Shown here piece after piece: positions 1 to 8,325 of a DNA stretch of 64,000 nucleotides; the stretch's first letter is position 1; each line of letters opens with the position of its first letter. Position numbers and translations under genes: made by a program. The DNA is from Novosphingobium kaempferiae (GTDB lineage Bacteria > Pseudomonadota > Alphaproteobacteria > Sphingomonadales > Sphingomonadaceae). Under the pieces are notes generated by a model. That model saw nothing but the letters and a program-made list of their open reading frames with translations. It was not told the origin of the DNA and made no database searches. The stretch covers positions 1,798,001 through 1,862,000 of the forward strand of contig NZ_CP089301.1 of the NCBI RefSeq assembly GCF_021227995.1, given 5' to 3'.

Positions 1-1
1 C

Positions 2-307
2 TTCGTCCAGCGGACCATCGCGGGTGCGAGTGCGCCGGTGCAGTGGTGCGAACTCTCGGTCGATCCCGAGACCGGTGAAGGCTCCGCGCTCGTTCGCCTG
101 CCATCGGGCTGGCGCTATGAAGCCGCCGGACTGCCCGGCTACCTTGAGATATTCACGCTTGAAGGGGCTTTGTCGCAGGAGGGCGCCGGGGAAGTGCCCC
201 GAGGCATGACCTACTATTTCTACCCGCCCGAGGAGCCCGTCGGCCCGCTTGTCGCGAACGGTGAAATCCTTGCCTACATCAATTTCGGACGCCCGCTGGA
301 GCCCTAA
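2..307 (+). CDS. Cupin-like protein, C-terminal part (cut by window edge)
   Basis: The reading frame is open from the first bases and ends with TAA, so this is the 3' end of a longer gene. The visible part has the glycine- and proline-rich beta-strand pattern of a ChrR-like or two-domain cupin (LPSGWRYEAA, YLEIFTLEGAL, GMTYYFYPPEEPVGP). It resembles the C-terminal halves of the complete two-domain cupins at 1681-2409 and 5344-6105. No histidine metal ligands are visible in this half, so this barrel is probably not the catalytic one. It lies 4 bp before the tandem SDR gene and is presumably in the same operon. Substrate unknown. Confidence 0.7.
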   Translation, partial: FVQRTIAGASAPVQWCELSVDPETGEGSALVRLPSGWRYEAAGLPGYLEIFTLEGALSQEGAGEVPRGMTYYFYPPEEPVGPLVANGEILAYINFGRPLEP

Positions 308-311
308 CCCG

Positions 312-1655
312 ATGCCTTCAATCTGCCTGGTGATCGACGGCGGCTCCCCCTTCGCCGACACAACTTCGACTGTCCTCTCCCCCCTGTTCGACCGGGTTCT
401 GCGCACCGGCGTCGGAATGCCGGACCTACCGGAACTCGCGCTGGACCTCGATGACGATGCGTCATGGAACAGGATGAGCGACGCGCTGTTGCGGCGCTAT
501 GGCGCTCTTGATGCACTCGTGTTCTGCGCGCCGCCTGTCGATGTGCCCGGCGGTCAGGTGATTGCCCGCCAGTGGTTCGCCCTGCGCGAAATGCTGCGCC
601 TTCTCCCGGAGGGTGAGCGCGGCGTGTTCCTGAGCCAGCATCTCGCCCCGGATGATGCCAGCCCGGCACGCGCAGCCGCCATCGAAGGACAGCGCATCGG
701 CATGGGCGCGGCAGTGATCGACGGCATCGCGATGGGCCGCCGTCCACGCGCCAACCGGCTCGTGCTCGACGAGAAGGCTGCCCCGTCCGCCGTCGCAGAA
801 ACCGTGCGCTTTCTGTGCGATGCTCGCTCCGCGTTCCTGTGCGGCGCGGAAGTAGCGCTCGATGCGACCCTCAGCGAGGGTGATTCCAGGCTGGATGGTC
901 GGACCATCCTGATAACCGGCGCAACGTCTGGCCTCGGGCGCGCAGCGGCGGTTCTGGCGGGCAAACTCGGCGCTTTCGTGGCCATCGGGGGACGCAAGGC
1001 TCCGCTAGCAGAGGAAACGCTGGCCATGGTCCGTGAAGCCGGCGGCGACGGCATGGTGGTCCCGCTGGATGTCACCGACGCCTCGGCATGGGCACGGGGG
1101 ATCGAGAGCGTCGTCGCTGCGCGTGGGGCCCTGCACGGGCTCGTCAACAACGCCGGGGAATCGGTCAATCGACGGCTCGACCAGCTTACCGGCGACGATC
1201 TCGGCTTCCTGCTGGCAGTCAACTACACCGGCACCGTTCTCGGCATGGATGCCGCGTTGGGGGCGTTACGCGCATCGGGTGGCGGCTCGATCGTCAACGT
1301 CAGCTCTGTCGCGGGTATTCGCGGTGGTCCGGGAGCCGCCGCCTATTCCACTACCAAGGCGGCGGTCATCGGCGAGAGCCTGTCCCGGGCCCGCGCGCTT
1401 GCCGGAGATACCACCCGCATTCGCGTCAATGCCTTGCAGCCGGGCCTGATCTGGAGCGACAGCGTGGCGGATTCGCTCGGCGAGGCGGGAGCGCAGGCGT
1501 TCCGGGCCCGGATCGAGCCGCAGACCCCGCTGGGCCGCGTGACGACGCCGGAGGAGGTTGCCGAACCGCTCTGCTGGCTGCTCAGCGAGGCCGCCGCTCC
1601 GGTGACCGGCCAAGCGATCCACGTATCAGGCGGGCTCGAACTCAACTTCCCCTGA
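312..1655 (+). CDS. Tandem SDR protein (degenerate SDR half + complete SDR half)
   Basis: A 447-residue protein, nearly twice the usual 250-residue classical SDR. Residues about 195-447 form a complete short-chain dehydrogenase: TGATSGLG cofactor motif near 203-210, NNAG near 278-281, Ser near 330, YSTTK with Tyr344/Lys348, and a C-terminal VSGGLELNF end. Residues 1-190 look like a worn SDR fold: a beta-alpha start, then FLCGAEVALDA in the place of the usual 'tGq.l.vDGG' end, but without a TGxxxGxG or YxxxK motif. The ATG at 312 follows the upstream cupin stop closely and avoids the longer overlapping start at 249. It is probably a dehydrogenase acting on a cluster intermediate, with the first half structural or regulatory. 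Confidence 0.85.
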   Translation: MPSICLVIDGGSPFADTTSTVLSPLFDRVLRTGVGMPDLPELALDLDDDASWNRMSDALLRRYGALDALVFCAPPVDVPGGQVIARQWFALREMLRLLPEGERGVFLSQHLAPDDASPARAAAIEGQRIGMGAAVIDGIAMGRRPRANRLVLDEKAAPSAVAETVRFLCDARSAFLCGAEVALDATLSEGDSRLDGRTILITGATSGLGRAAAVLAGKLGAFVAIGGRKAPLAEETLAMVREAGGDGMVVPLDVTDASAWARGIESVVAARGALHGLVNNAGESVNRRLDQLTGDDLGFLLAVNYTGTVLGMDAALGALRASGGGSIVNVSSVAGIRGGPGAAAYSTTKAAVIGESLSRARALAGDTTRIRVNALQPGLIWSDSVADSLGEAGAQAFRARIEPQTPLGRVTTPEEVAEPLCWLLSEAAAPVTGQAIHVSGGLELNFP

Positions 1656-1680
1656 TCAGCCAAGGAATAAGGAGGTTTCC

Positions 1681-2409
1681 ATGACCGACTTCCGAACAGT
1701 TCGCGCCGACGACGTGCCGTGGCAGCCGATCGGCACGCACGGCCTCATGTGCAAGACGCTCGCCTTCGACGAGAGCACCGGCGGGATGCTCAACTACCTG
1801 AACATCCCGAAGGACTGGCGCGGCGGCGGTGTCGCGCATTTCCACGAGGCGTTCGAGGAGGTCTACATCCTCGAAGGCTCGGTGACGCTGGGTGCGGGGC
1901 GCTGGTTCGTCGAGGGCGACTATTTCTATCGTCCGGGCCGCGTCGTGCATGGTCATGCAGAGGAAGCCCGCGAGGGCTGTCGCGCGCTGGTTCGATCGAA
2001 CGGCCCGCTGACGCTGAACCTCGTCCACGAACCGGCAGAACCCGATGAATACCCTTTGGAGCAGACCGACCCGCGCGGGCATCTGCTCCAGATGCCGGTC
2101 GAGAATGTGGCATGGAGCAAGCTCGATGGTTTTCCGAGCGGATGGGACATGCGACTGCTGAGCCGCGATCCGGTAAGCGGCGCGCTGACCGCGATGGCGC
2201 AGATTCCCGCAGGCTGGGAAAGCAAAGCGTCCGCCGGACATAAGGCCCCCTGGTCGCTGTACGTGCTGGACGGAGCGATCGTCATGCAGGGGGAGAACCT
2301 CGGTACGGGCGACTTTGCCGATGGCGCAGCAGGCTCCGGGCCGACCGGACCGGCCTCAAGCCCGGAGGGAGCGACCCTCTTCCTGTGGTTCGACGCGCTC
2401 GATGGATGA
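1681..2409 (+). CDS. Two-domain cupin protein
   Basis: A 242-residue bicupin. The N-terminal barrel carries HFHEAFEE (the H-x-H-x(n)-E metal signature, about residues 57-64) and a second-motif histidine in RVVHGH near residue 91, so it can bind a divalent metal. The C-terminal barrel keeps only one histidine (SAGHKAPW) and is probably structural. A strong ribosome binding site (AAGGAGG) lies just before the ATG. It sits between the tandem SDR and the zinc dehydrogenase and overlaps the latter by 8 bp. Role is inferred only: an isomerase, decarboxylase or dioxygenase on the same unknown pathway as the other two cupins here. Confidence 0.8.
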   Translation: MTDFRTVRADDVPWQPIGTHGLMCKTLAFDESTGGMLNYLNIPKDWRGGGVAHFHEAFEEVYILEGSVTLGAGRWFVEGDYFYRPGRVVHGHAEEAREGCRALVRSNGPLTLNLVHEPAEPDEYPLEQTDPRGHLLQMPVENVAWSKLDGFPSGWDMRLLSRDPVSGALTAMAQIPAGWESKASAGHKAPWSLYVLDGAIVMQGENLGTGDFADGAAGSGPTGPASSPEGATLFLWFDALDG

Positions 2410-3436
2410 CCTGATGCGAGCAGCGCTTCTTTTCGGGCGTGAGGACATGCGGGTCGTCGATATCCTGCGCCCCGCTCCCGGGCCGGACGAAGCCTTGGTC
2501 AGAGTGGTCGCCTATGCCCCCTATGGAACCGACATCGGCCACTACACCAATCGCGGCGGGCGCTATGCGCGGGCTTATCCTTACGGTGTCGGCGCGGATT
2601 TCTCCGGCATCGTCGAGGCGGTCGGCAGCGAAGTGACGCACGTCAGGCCGGGAGACCGCGTGACGGCGCTGGCGCTAAACCATTGCGGCAAGTGTGCATG
2701 GTGCGTGAAGGGCGTGACCAACCTTTGCCTCGATGCAGAGGCGATTTCCCGTGCGCGTCAGGCGTGCTGCCAGCAATTCACGATCGTTGCCGCCAACAAG
2801 CTGGCACTGATGCCGGACGCCGTGAGCTTCGAACAGGGCGCGATGCTGGCCGGGGTCGTCGTCGCGCTCAACGGGTTCGAACTGATGGAGGTCGATCCGG
2901 CCAGGCCGCTGGTCGTCATCGGTGTCGGTGCGATGGGCCTTGCGGTGATCGCTACCGCTGCGGCCATGGGCATCGGGACGATCGCGCTCGGCGGCACCGG
3001 CGGCCGCGTGGACTATGCCCGGGCGCTTGGTGCGCGGGTTCTGCCGCTCGAAAGCTATGGGACCATGGTGACGAGTGAAGCCCTTGCGATTTCCCCTAAC
3101 GGCTTCGACCAGATCATCGAGACGACCTGCTCCGACTGGGGCTTGAAGCAGGCTGTGGAAGTCGCCGGGCGGCTCGCGACTATCGGTGTGACCGGTGGCG
3201 GTGCGCTCCCGGACTGTGTCTGGGATATCGTGCTGCGGCAGTTGCGGCTTGTCGGGATCAGTTGCGGGCATCACCAGCAGCAGGCGCTGGACCTGATGGC
3301 GAGCGGCAAGCTGAAGCTCGATACGACGATATCGCGCCGGTTCACGCTGGATCAGGCGCCTGAAGCCTTCGCCCTTCTTGCGGGGCGCGAGGCGGCCGAC
3401 ATCGGGCGTGTCATCATCGAGATCGGAGCGGCCTGA
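2402..3436 (+). CDS. Zinc-type medium-chain alcohol dehydrogenase family protein
   Basis: A 344-residue MDR protein. The N-terminal GroES-like domain is followed by a Rossmann domain (VVIGVGAMGLAV). The four structural-zinc cysteines are present (C95, C98, C101, C109). The catalytic-zinc ligands are altered: the usual Cys before GTD is Tyr41 and the usual GHE is GAD at 64-66. It may therefore be a zinc-independent reductase rather than a typical alcohol dehydrogenase. The start at 2402 overlaps the cupin stop; ATG at 2414 (MRAALL) is an equally plausible start. The 3' end overlaps the convergent MFS gene by 23 bp. Confidence 0.85.
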   Translation: MDDLMRAALLFGREDMRVVDILRPAPGPDEALVRVVAYAPYGTDIGHYTNRGGRYARAYPYGVGADFSGIVEAVGSEVTHVRPGDRVTALALNHCGKCAWCVKGVTNLCLDAEAISRARQACCQQFTIVAANKLALMPDAVSFEQGAMLAGVVVALNGFELMEVDPARPLVVIGVGAMGLAVIATAAAMGIGTIALGGTGGRVDYARALGARVLPLESYGTMVTSEALAISPNGFDQIIETTCSDWGLKQAVEVAGRLATIGVTGGGALPDCVWDIVLRQLRLVGISCGHHQQQALDLMASGKLKLDTTISRRFTLDQAPEAFALLAGREAADIGRVIIEIGAA

Positions 3437-4649
3437 CGCTTCGGCTCAGCAGTCTGGTGAGCATGAGCGCCACCGCCACGCTCGCGGTCATCGCGAGGTA
3501 GGCGGTGGTGTAGCTGCCGGTCATGTCGTGCAACAGCCCACCCATGTACGAGCCGAGACCGGCGGCAATCCCTTCAACCAGCACGATGAGACCGGACAGG
3601 CGGCCGAGGTACGGCCCCTTGAAGCGCTCCATGATGGCGGCCTGCGTCAGCGTGTAGCTGCCGCCCCAGCCCAGCCCGAACAGCGCCACGCCGGGCCAGA
3701 TGCTGAGCGGCGTGGCGATGGTGAGGCAGGCTACGCCCACCAGCATGGTGGCCTGGAACGCCGCCCATACGGTCAGGCCGGGCCAACGCTCGGACAGATA
3801 GCCGCTGCTCGACTTGCCGAGGAACGCTCCCGCAAAGATCAGGCTGAGGCTGGTCGCGGCCCATGCCGGATCGAAGCCCCGGTCGCTGAAATAGAGGTAA
3901 CTATGCGCCGCGACGCCGCCGCCCGCGTAGAACAGCGTCGCGCCGATGGCGAGCACCAGCCAGACTTCACCTGACCGCAGGTAGTCGCGCATGGTCATGC
4001 CGGCGGCAACAGGCGCTTCGAGGGCGGTCCGTGCCACGCCGCCTATCGGGATTTGCCCGTAGTTCTCCGGTCTGCCACGCAAAAGCAACAGCAGCGTCAC
4101 GGCAAGCGCGAGCGGCATTAGGGCCAGCAGGTGCATCGCCTCACGCCAACCTGCGTCTCCGATCAGGCGTGCGATGATCGGTGGCAGGATCGAGCCGCCA
4201 AGGCTCTCTCCGGCGAGAATGATGCCGAGCGCGGTCGAGCGGCGCTGGGCAAACCATCGGGTCAGGACGAGGAGCACGACGACGACGTGGCATGAGGAAT
4301 AGGCGAAGGCGAGCAGCAGGTGCAGCGCGTAGATCTGGCGCACGTCGGTGACGTAGCCATAGCCCAGCAGCGCCGTGCCCAGGGCAACGAGCCCCGCATA
4401 GATCACCACGCGCGGGCCGAGCCGATCGGCGGCAAAGCCTATGGCCATCGCCCACAATCCGCCGGTAAACAGTTGTACCACATCGCGCAGTTTCAGCGCC
4501 GCGCGCGAGATATGGAGGTCCGCGAGGATAGCCGCGTCGAACACCGATATTCCGGTGCTGAGCAGGCCGTGGCTTACCGCCAGCAGTACCGTCAACGTCC
4601 CTGCGACGACCCAGCCGTAGCGCGGGCCGACCGGGATCAGGGGCCGCAT
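3414..4649 (-). CDS. MFS transporter
   Basis: A 411-residue polytopic protein with about 12 hydrophobic segments. It has the MFS loop 2-3 signature (FAADRLGPRVVIY) and a repeat of it in the second half. It resembles the MCT/oxalate-formate-antiporter type of organic-acid carriers. Its closest relative in the window is the MFS protein at 10795-12033: both have a short N-terminus, an 'SRxAxKxRDxV' segment after TM1 and 'GLGWGG' in the second half. Its ATG overlaps the upstream SDR stop (ATGA), so it is translationally coupled as the last gene of the LysR-side operon. It probably imports or exports the substrate of the cupin/SDR pathway. Confidence 0.85.
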   Translation of the reverse strand: MRPLIPVGPRYGWVVAGTLTVLLAVSHGLLSTGISVFDAAILADLHISRAALKLRDVVQLFTGGLWAMAIGFAADRLGPRVVIYAGLVALGTALLGYGYVTDVRQIYALHLLLAFAYSSCHVVVVLLVLTRWFAQRRSTALGIILAGESLGGSILPPIIARLIGDAGWREAMHLLALMPLALAVTLLLLLRGRPENYGQIPIGGVARTALEAPVAAGMTMRDYLRSGEVWLVLAIGATLFYAGGGVAAHSYLYFSDRGFDPAWAATSLSLIFAGAFLGKSSSGYLSERWPGLTVWAAFQATMLVGVACLTIATPLSIWPGVALFGLGWGGSYTLTQAAIMERFKGPYLGRLSGLIVLVEGIAAGLGSYMGGLLHDMTGSYTTAYLAMTASVAVALMLTRLLSRSVRPLRSR

Positions 4650-5347
4650 CAAAGCGAGACGCTCATGCCGCCGTCGACCGACAGCATCTGCCCGGTCATG
4701 AACCGCGCACCGTCGGAGCCGAGCATCACGATGAAGTCGGCGATGTCCTCGGGCGTGCCGACGCGGCGGAGCGGGATCTGTTCGGCGGCGGCGTGGAGAC
4801 CGGCGGGTGCAACGCCGTTTACGGTGATGCCGTGAGGCCCCAGTTCCATCGCGAGGGTGCGGACGAGGCCGGTGACGCCCGCCTTGGAAGCGGAGTAGGC
4901 GAGGCGTCCGGGCCAGCCGTAAGTGTGGCCCGCGATGGAGCCGAGGCACACGATACGCCCGCTTTTCTGCGCTTTCATGCCCGGTGCGAAGGCGCGGGCT
5001 AGGCGCATGTGGCTGGTGAGATTGAGGTCCGTCACCGCCTGCCAGTGGGCATCGTCGAGTTCTTCAAGGAAGGCGACCGACGCGAAACCGGCGTTGCTGA
5101 CGAGGAGATCGACCTGCCCGAAACCCGCTGCGTAGGATGCAACAGCGTCGGTATGGCGCACGTCCAGCGAGGCAACAGCGATGGAACCGCCCGCGGCCTC
5201 CACCACCTTTCGTGTGCGTTTCAGCCCCTCCCCGTCGATGTCGCTGGCGGCCACATGGTAGCCGGAACGGCTCAAGGCCAGGGCTGCCGCCGCCCCGATC
5301 CCCTTCGCCGCGCCGGTGACGACGGCGGTGCGCAGCGGCGTGCTCAT
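4649..5347 (-). CDS. SDR family oxidoreductase
   Basis: A 232-residue classical SDR. It has TGAAKGIG near residues 11-18, SNAG in place of NNAG, a catalytic Ser in CLGSIAG, YSASK for Tyr/Lys, and the usual C-terminal FMTGQMLSVDGG. It overlaps the upstream cupin stop and the downstream MFS start by 4 bp each, so cupin, SDR and MFS form one tightly coupled unit. Cofactor choice (the Asp in AASDIDG after beta-2 suggests NAD) is inferred. Substrate unknown. Confidence 0.88.
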   Translation of the reverse strand: MSTPLRTAVVTGAAKGIGAAAALALSRSGYHVAASDIDGEGLKRTRKVVEAAGGSIAVASLDVRHTDAVASYAAGFGQVDLLVSNAGFASVAFLEELDDAHWQAVTDLNLTSHMRLARAFAPGMKAQKSGRIVCLGSIAGHTYGWPGRLAYSASKAGVTGLVRTLAMELGPHGITVNGVAPAGLHAAAEQIPLRRVGTPEDIADFIVMLGSDGARFMTGQMLSVDGGMSVSL

Positions 5348-6105
5348 GCGGGCAGGAAGTCCAGTTCACCGGTGTGGAGGACGTAACAGATGGCGCCCTG
5401 AGAGCTACTGAGAGGTGCCAGAACGACACCTGCAGGCCTGTACGAGTAGCAGCCGGCGCTGTAGACGAGCCCATCGGCGGTCTCGACGGCACCTTCCATG
5501 ACGAAGACTTCCTCATCGCAGGAATGGGTGTGCGGACCGTGCGCGGAGACGAAGCCGGGCAGGAACTGCACCAGCATCGCGCCCTCGCCGGTGACGGGGT
5601 GGCGCGAGAGGATAAGGCGGCGCAGCACCGTCTCGCCGTCCGGTCCGGCGACGTCCTCCCACTCCTGCTGCATCGGGTCGCCGATCACGCTGACGCCGCG
5701 CTCGGGCTCGATGCCGTCGAGGTTGAACGGGGCGAGGTCGCGATATTCCTCGCTGAAGCTGAAATCGAGGTGCGTCTTGATCTTCGAGATGAAGAAGCTC
5801 TCTTCCGCTACTTCCGACTTGAAGCCGTGGACCGTGCGCGTCGGGTGGAAGCAGTAGGACCAGCGGCCCAGCCAGTTCTCGCCGTCGAACGAGAACCTGC
5901 CGCCGACGCCGAAGATCTCCTCGTCGCCAGAGTGGTAATGCGGCTTGGGCGGCGCGGCATAACCCGACGACGGATCGATCCGCTGGAGGGCGGTGCGCGC
6001 GCCGGTTTCGGGGTCGCAGCTCAGCATCTTTGTATACTGACCATGCAGGTCGCCGGGCGCCCACTCCATGGCGTTGGTGTCGAGAAAGGGTACGGCTTCA
6101 CGCAT
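5344..6105 (-). CDS. Two-domain cupin protein
   Basis: A 253-residue bicupin in which both barrels keep histidine clusters: PKPHYHSGDEE with RTVHGF in the first half, and HGPHTHSCDEE in the second. Both barrels could therefore bind metal, unlike the cupin at 1681. The start MREAVPF at 6105 has a GAGGA ribosome site just upstream; a longer open frame to 6297 overlaps the preceding ADC-like gene and is not preferred. It lies 29 bp after the ADC-like gene and overlaps the SDR. It is probably a metal-dependent enzyme acting on an enol or beta-dicarbonyl intermediate (inference). Confidence 0.82.
   Translation of the reverse strand: MREAVPFLDTNAMEWAPGDLHGQYTKMLSCDPETGARTALQRIDPSSGYAAPPKPHYHSGDEEIFGVGGRFSFDGENWLGRWSYCFHPTRTVHGFKSEVAEESFFISKIKTHLDFSFSEEYRDLAPFNLDGIEPERGVSVIGDPMQQEWEDVAGPDGETVLRRLILSRHPVTGEGAMLVQFLPGFVSAHGPHTHSCDEEVFVMEGAVETADGLVYSAGCYSYRPAGVVLAPLSSSQGAICYVLHTGELDFLPA
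6029..6040. promoter_or_regulatory. TTTGTATAC motif inside the cupin gene (possible GntR site)
   Basis: TTTGTATACTGA matches the core of the motif found in front of the hydrolase operon and between the MFS and GntR genes. Here it falls about 65-75 bp inside the cupin coding region, so it may be a chance match or a roadblock-type operator. Confidence 0.3.
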
Positions 6106-6134
6106 GGCTAGTTCCTCGAAAGAATGCTTGGCTG

Positions 6135-7016
6135 TCAGGGCTGCGTCGCGGGCACCCAGTTCTCCCACAGGATCTTGCCCCACCCGAGCATCCAGCCCAT
6201 CTCGATCATCCACGCGCGGCCGATCCGGCGCGGCTTGAGTTCGTGGACGGCCGAGAACGACTGCCCCGGAAACTCCACGAAGCCGCGCCCGCGCCACATC
6301 GAATGCAGCTTGAAGCCCTGCCCCGTCGCATGATGGATCACCTGCTTGAGCGCCGGACGGCCCTCTTCCGGCATCTGGATCTTGCGGACCGAGAGCCAGT
6401 CGCGTGAAAACGGCAGTTCCTTCATCTCGGCGGGGTGCTCCAGCGTGACCGAGGCGCGCACCAGCGTCTCGCCGCGGCGCACGATCTTGGCCTTCACCAG
6501 ACTGCCCATGATCTCCAGTTCGTTGTGCTCGCAGATCGTCTTGGGACGGCCCGAGACGTCGCGCGCGGCGATCAGCGCCTCGTCGGTCGAGGTCCAGATA
6601 TAGGGCACGTAAGTGCCGACCATGTCGCCGAAGCGCACCTGCAGCAGGATCATGCCTTCCTGGAACTTCTGCGAGGTCGGCATCTGGCGGTTGTCGCCGA
6701 TGATGGCGACCGCAGTGGTGCCTTCCTCCCAGACCAGCGGGTCGGGCACGGCGGCGCGGGCGGCTTCAGGATCGGGCTCGAACTCGACCATGATCGAGCG
6801 GCTCATCTCCATCGGATGCGGCGGCTCGTTGACGGGGGAGGAAAGGAACGGCGCGGTCCAGCCCTCGCGGCGCGCGGCGAAGCCGGTCGGCACGTAAGTC
6901 GGCGCATCGGGCGTGATCTTCAGCGACGGCGGGATCACATGCTTCGGCGCGCTCGTCGGCGCTTCATCGGTGGTGATCGTGTCGGCCGCCGTGGCCGTGC
7001 CCTCTTGAAGTTCCAT
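6135..7016 (-). CDS. Acetoacetate decarboxylase-like protein
   Basis: A 293-residue member of the ADC superfamily. The segment RDVSGRPKT contains Lys159, which aligns by pattern with the Schiff-base lysine of acetoacetate decarboxylase. A long hydrophilic N-terminal stretch (about 45 residues) precedes the domain. Expected chemistry is Schiff-base decarboxylation or aldol-type chemistry on a beta-keto acid; many family members do not use acetoacetate. A GGAGCG ribosome site precedes the ATG at 7016. It is co-directional with the LysR gene upstream and the cupin, SDR and MFS genes downstream. Confidence 0.82.
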   Translation of the reverse strand: MELQEGTATAADTITTDEAPTSAPKHVIPPSLKITPDAPTYVPTGFAARREGWTAPFLSSPVNEPPHPMEMSRSIMVEFEPDPEAARAAVPDPLVWEEGTTAVAIIGDNRQMPTSQKFQEGMILLQVRFGDMVGTYVPYIWTSTDEALIAARDVSGRPKTICEHNELEIMGSLVKAKIVRRGETLVRASVTLEHPAEMKELPFSRDWLSVRKIQMPEEGRPALKQVIHHATGQGFKLHSMWRGRGFVEFPGQSFSAVHELKPRRIGRAWMIEMGWMLGWGKILWENWVPATQP

Positions 7017-7137
7017 CGCATCGCTCCGTTGCTGCGTCGGAAACCTGTTTCCCGCGAAGGCGGCGGAAAGGAAAACGCGCTTCCCTCCAGCCGGTATCAC
7101 ACTTGCGCATGGCTTTCGGGCAAGCCGCGCCATCGGG

Positions 7138-8055
7138 TCATGCCACCGCGTCCGCCGGCAGCGCGAGCTTCTCCGCATCGCGCCGCAGCAGACGCGAGAA
7201 CCGCTCGGCAATCGGGGAATCGAAGCTGCCCCGCCGCCGCACCAGCCCGACCTGCGCCACGCCGAAACTGAAATCGAAGTTCAACGGCTCGATGGCGAAG
7301 CCGCGCGTCTGCTGGACCAGTTCTTCGGGCAGGATCGTCAGCAGGTCCGACTGCGCCACGACCGAGGCCAGCAGCGCCACCGAGGAACACTGCATGGCGA
7401 TCTGCGGCACCTTCAGGTCGTTGCCGGTGAAGAAGCTTTCGAAGGCCGCCTGCGCCGATGCCCCGTTGATGAGGCCCCAGTCGCTCGACGCCAGTTCCTC
7501 CGGCCCGATGTCGGCCTTGTCGCGCAGGGGATGATCCTCGCGCGCGAAGACGCGGGTGCGGATCTCGAACAGCGTCTCGTAGTCGAGTTGATCGTGCCTG
7601 CTGCCCTCGGTGAAGAGCGAGAAGGCGATGTCGATGTTGCCGTGCGTCAGATCGGCGACGAGCGCGGCGTAGTTGTCGCTGGCGATATCGACGTGGATGC
7701 CCGGCCAGCGGCGCACCAGTTCGGCAACCACGCTCGGGATCAGGACGTAGGCGAAGCTGTTGTTGATGCCGAGCCGCAGCGAGCCGCCCTTGAGGTTCTG
7801 GTACGTCTTCAACTCGTCCATCGAGCGGTTGTACTCGTTGAGCATCAACCGCGCGTGGGGATAGAACTGGCGTCCGAAGGCGGTCATCTCCACCCCCTTG
7901 GCGCTGCGTTCGAACAGCGGCAGCCCGAGCAGGTTCTCCAGCGCGCCAATGCTGCGCGAAAGGCCCGACTGGCTGATGTGAAGCGTCTCGGCTGCCTTGA
8001 GCATGTTGCCCGTGTCGGCAGTGACGACGAAGTGGCGCAGATGCTGGAAGTTCAT
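7138..8055 (-). CDS. LysR family transcriptional regulator
   Basis: A 305-residue LysR protein from the MNFQHLRHF start (a start 18 bp further upstream is possible). The N-terminal winged helix-turn-helix shows the typical HISQSGLSRSIGALE recognition helix and LFERSAKG wing. The remainder is the periplasmic-binding-like effector domain. It is followed in the same direction by the ADC-like, cupin, SDR and MFS genes, so it probably controls that unit. The effector is presumably a pathway metabolite. Confidence 0.92.
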   Translation of the reverse strand: MNFQHLRHFVVTADTGNMLKAAETLHISQSGLSRSIGALENLLGLPLFERSAKGVEMTAFGRQFYPHARLMLNEYNRSMDELKTYQNLKGGSLRLGINNSFAYVLIPSVVAELVRRWPGIHVDIASDNYAALVADLTHGNIDIAFSLFTEGSRHDQLDYETLFEIRTRVFAREDHPLRDKADIGPEELASSDWGLINGASAQAAFESFFTGNDLKVPQIAMQCSSVALLASVVAQSDLLTILPEELVQQTRGFAIEPLNFDFSFGVAQVGLVRRRGSFDSPIAERFSRLLRRDAEKLALPADAVA

Positions 8056-8199
8056 GGACCGAGATTGAGGCATCGGGCCGGGATGCGGTCAACTTGGTAT
8101 GAGCGGAGCGTTCGTACCGTGGTGAAAATGGGAGGATGAGGTATAGGTCTTGCGTCGTCTTGCTTCTGAAGCACGATCGCTTTCGGCGAAAAATATAAT

Positions 8200-8286
8200 C
8201 GTCATCCCCGCGAAGGCGAGGACGCATCTGATGCCGTTGCAACACGAGATGTCAAGAGATGGGTTCCCGCCTTCGCGGGAATGACG
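8200..8286. repeat. Palindromic intergenic repeat (CGTCAT-CCCGCGAAGGCG type)
   Basis: Two inverted arms, CGTCATCCCCGCGAAGGCG and CGCCTTCGCGGGAATGACG, flank about 45 bp. This is a common REP-like sequence in sphingomonads. It lies between the LysR gene and the end of an SDR gene, where it could also act as a hairpin that stabilises or ends transcripts. Confidence 0.75.
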
Positions 8287-8325
8287 GTGACATAATCGAG
8301 CGCAATCGTGTTATATGCTGCTGCC

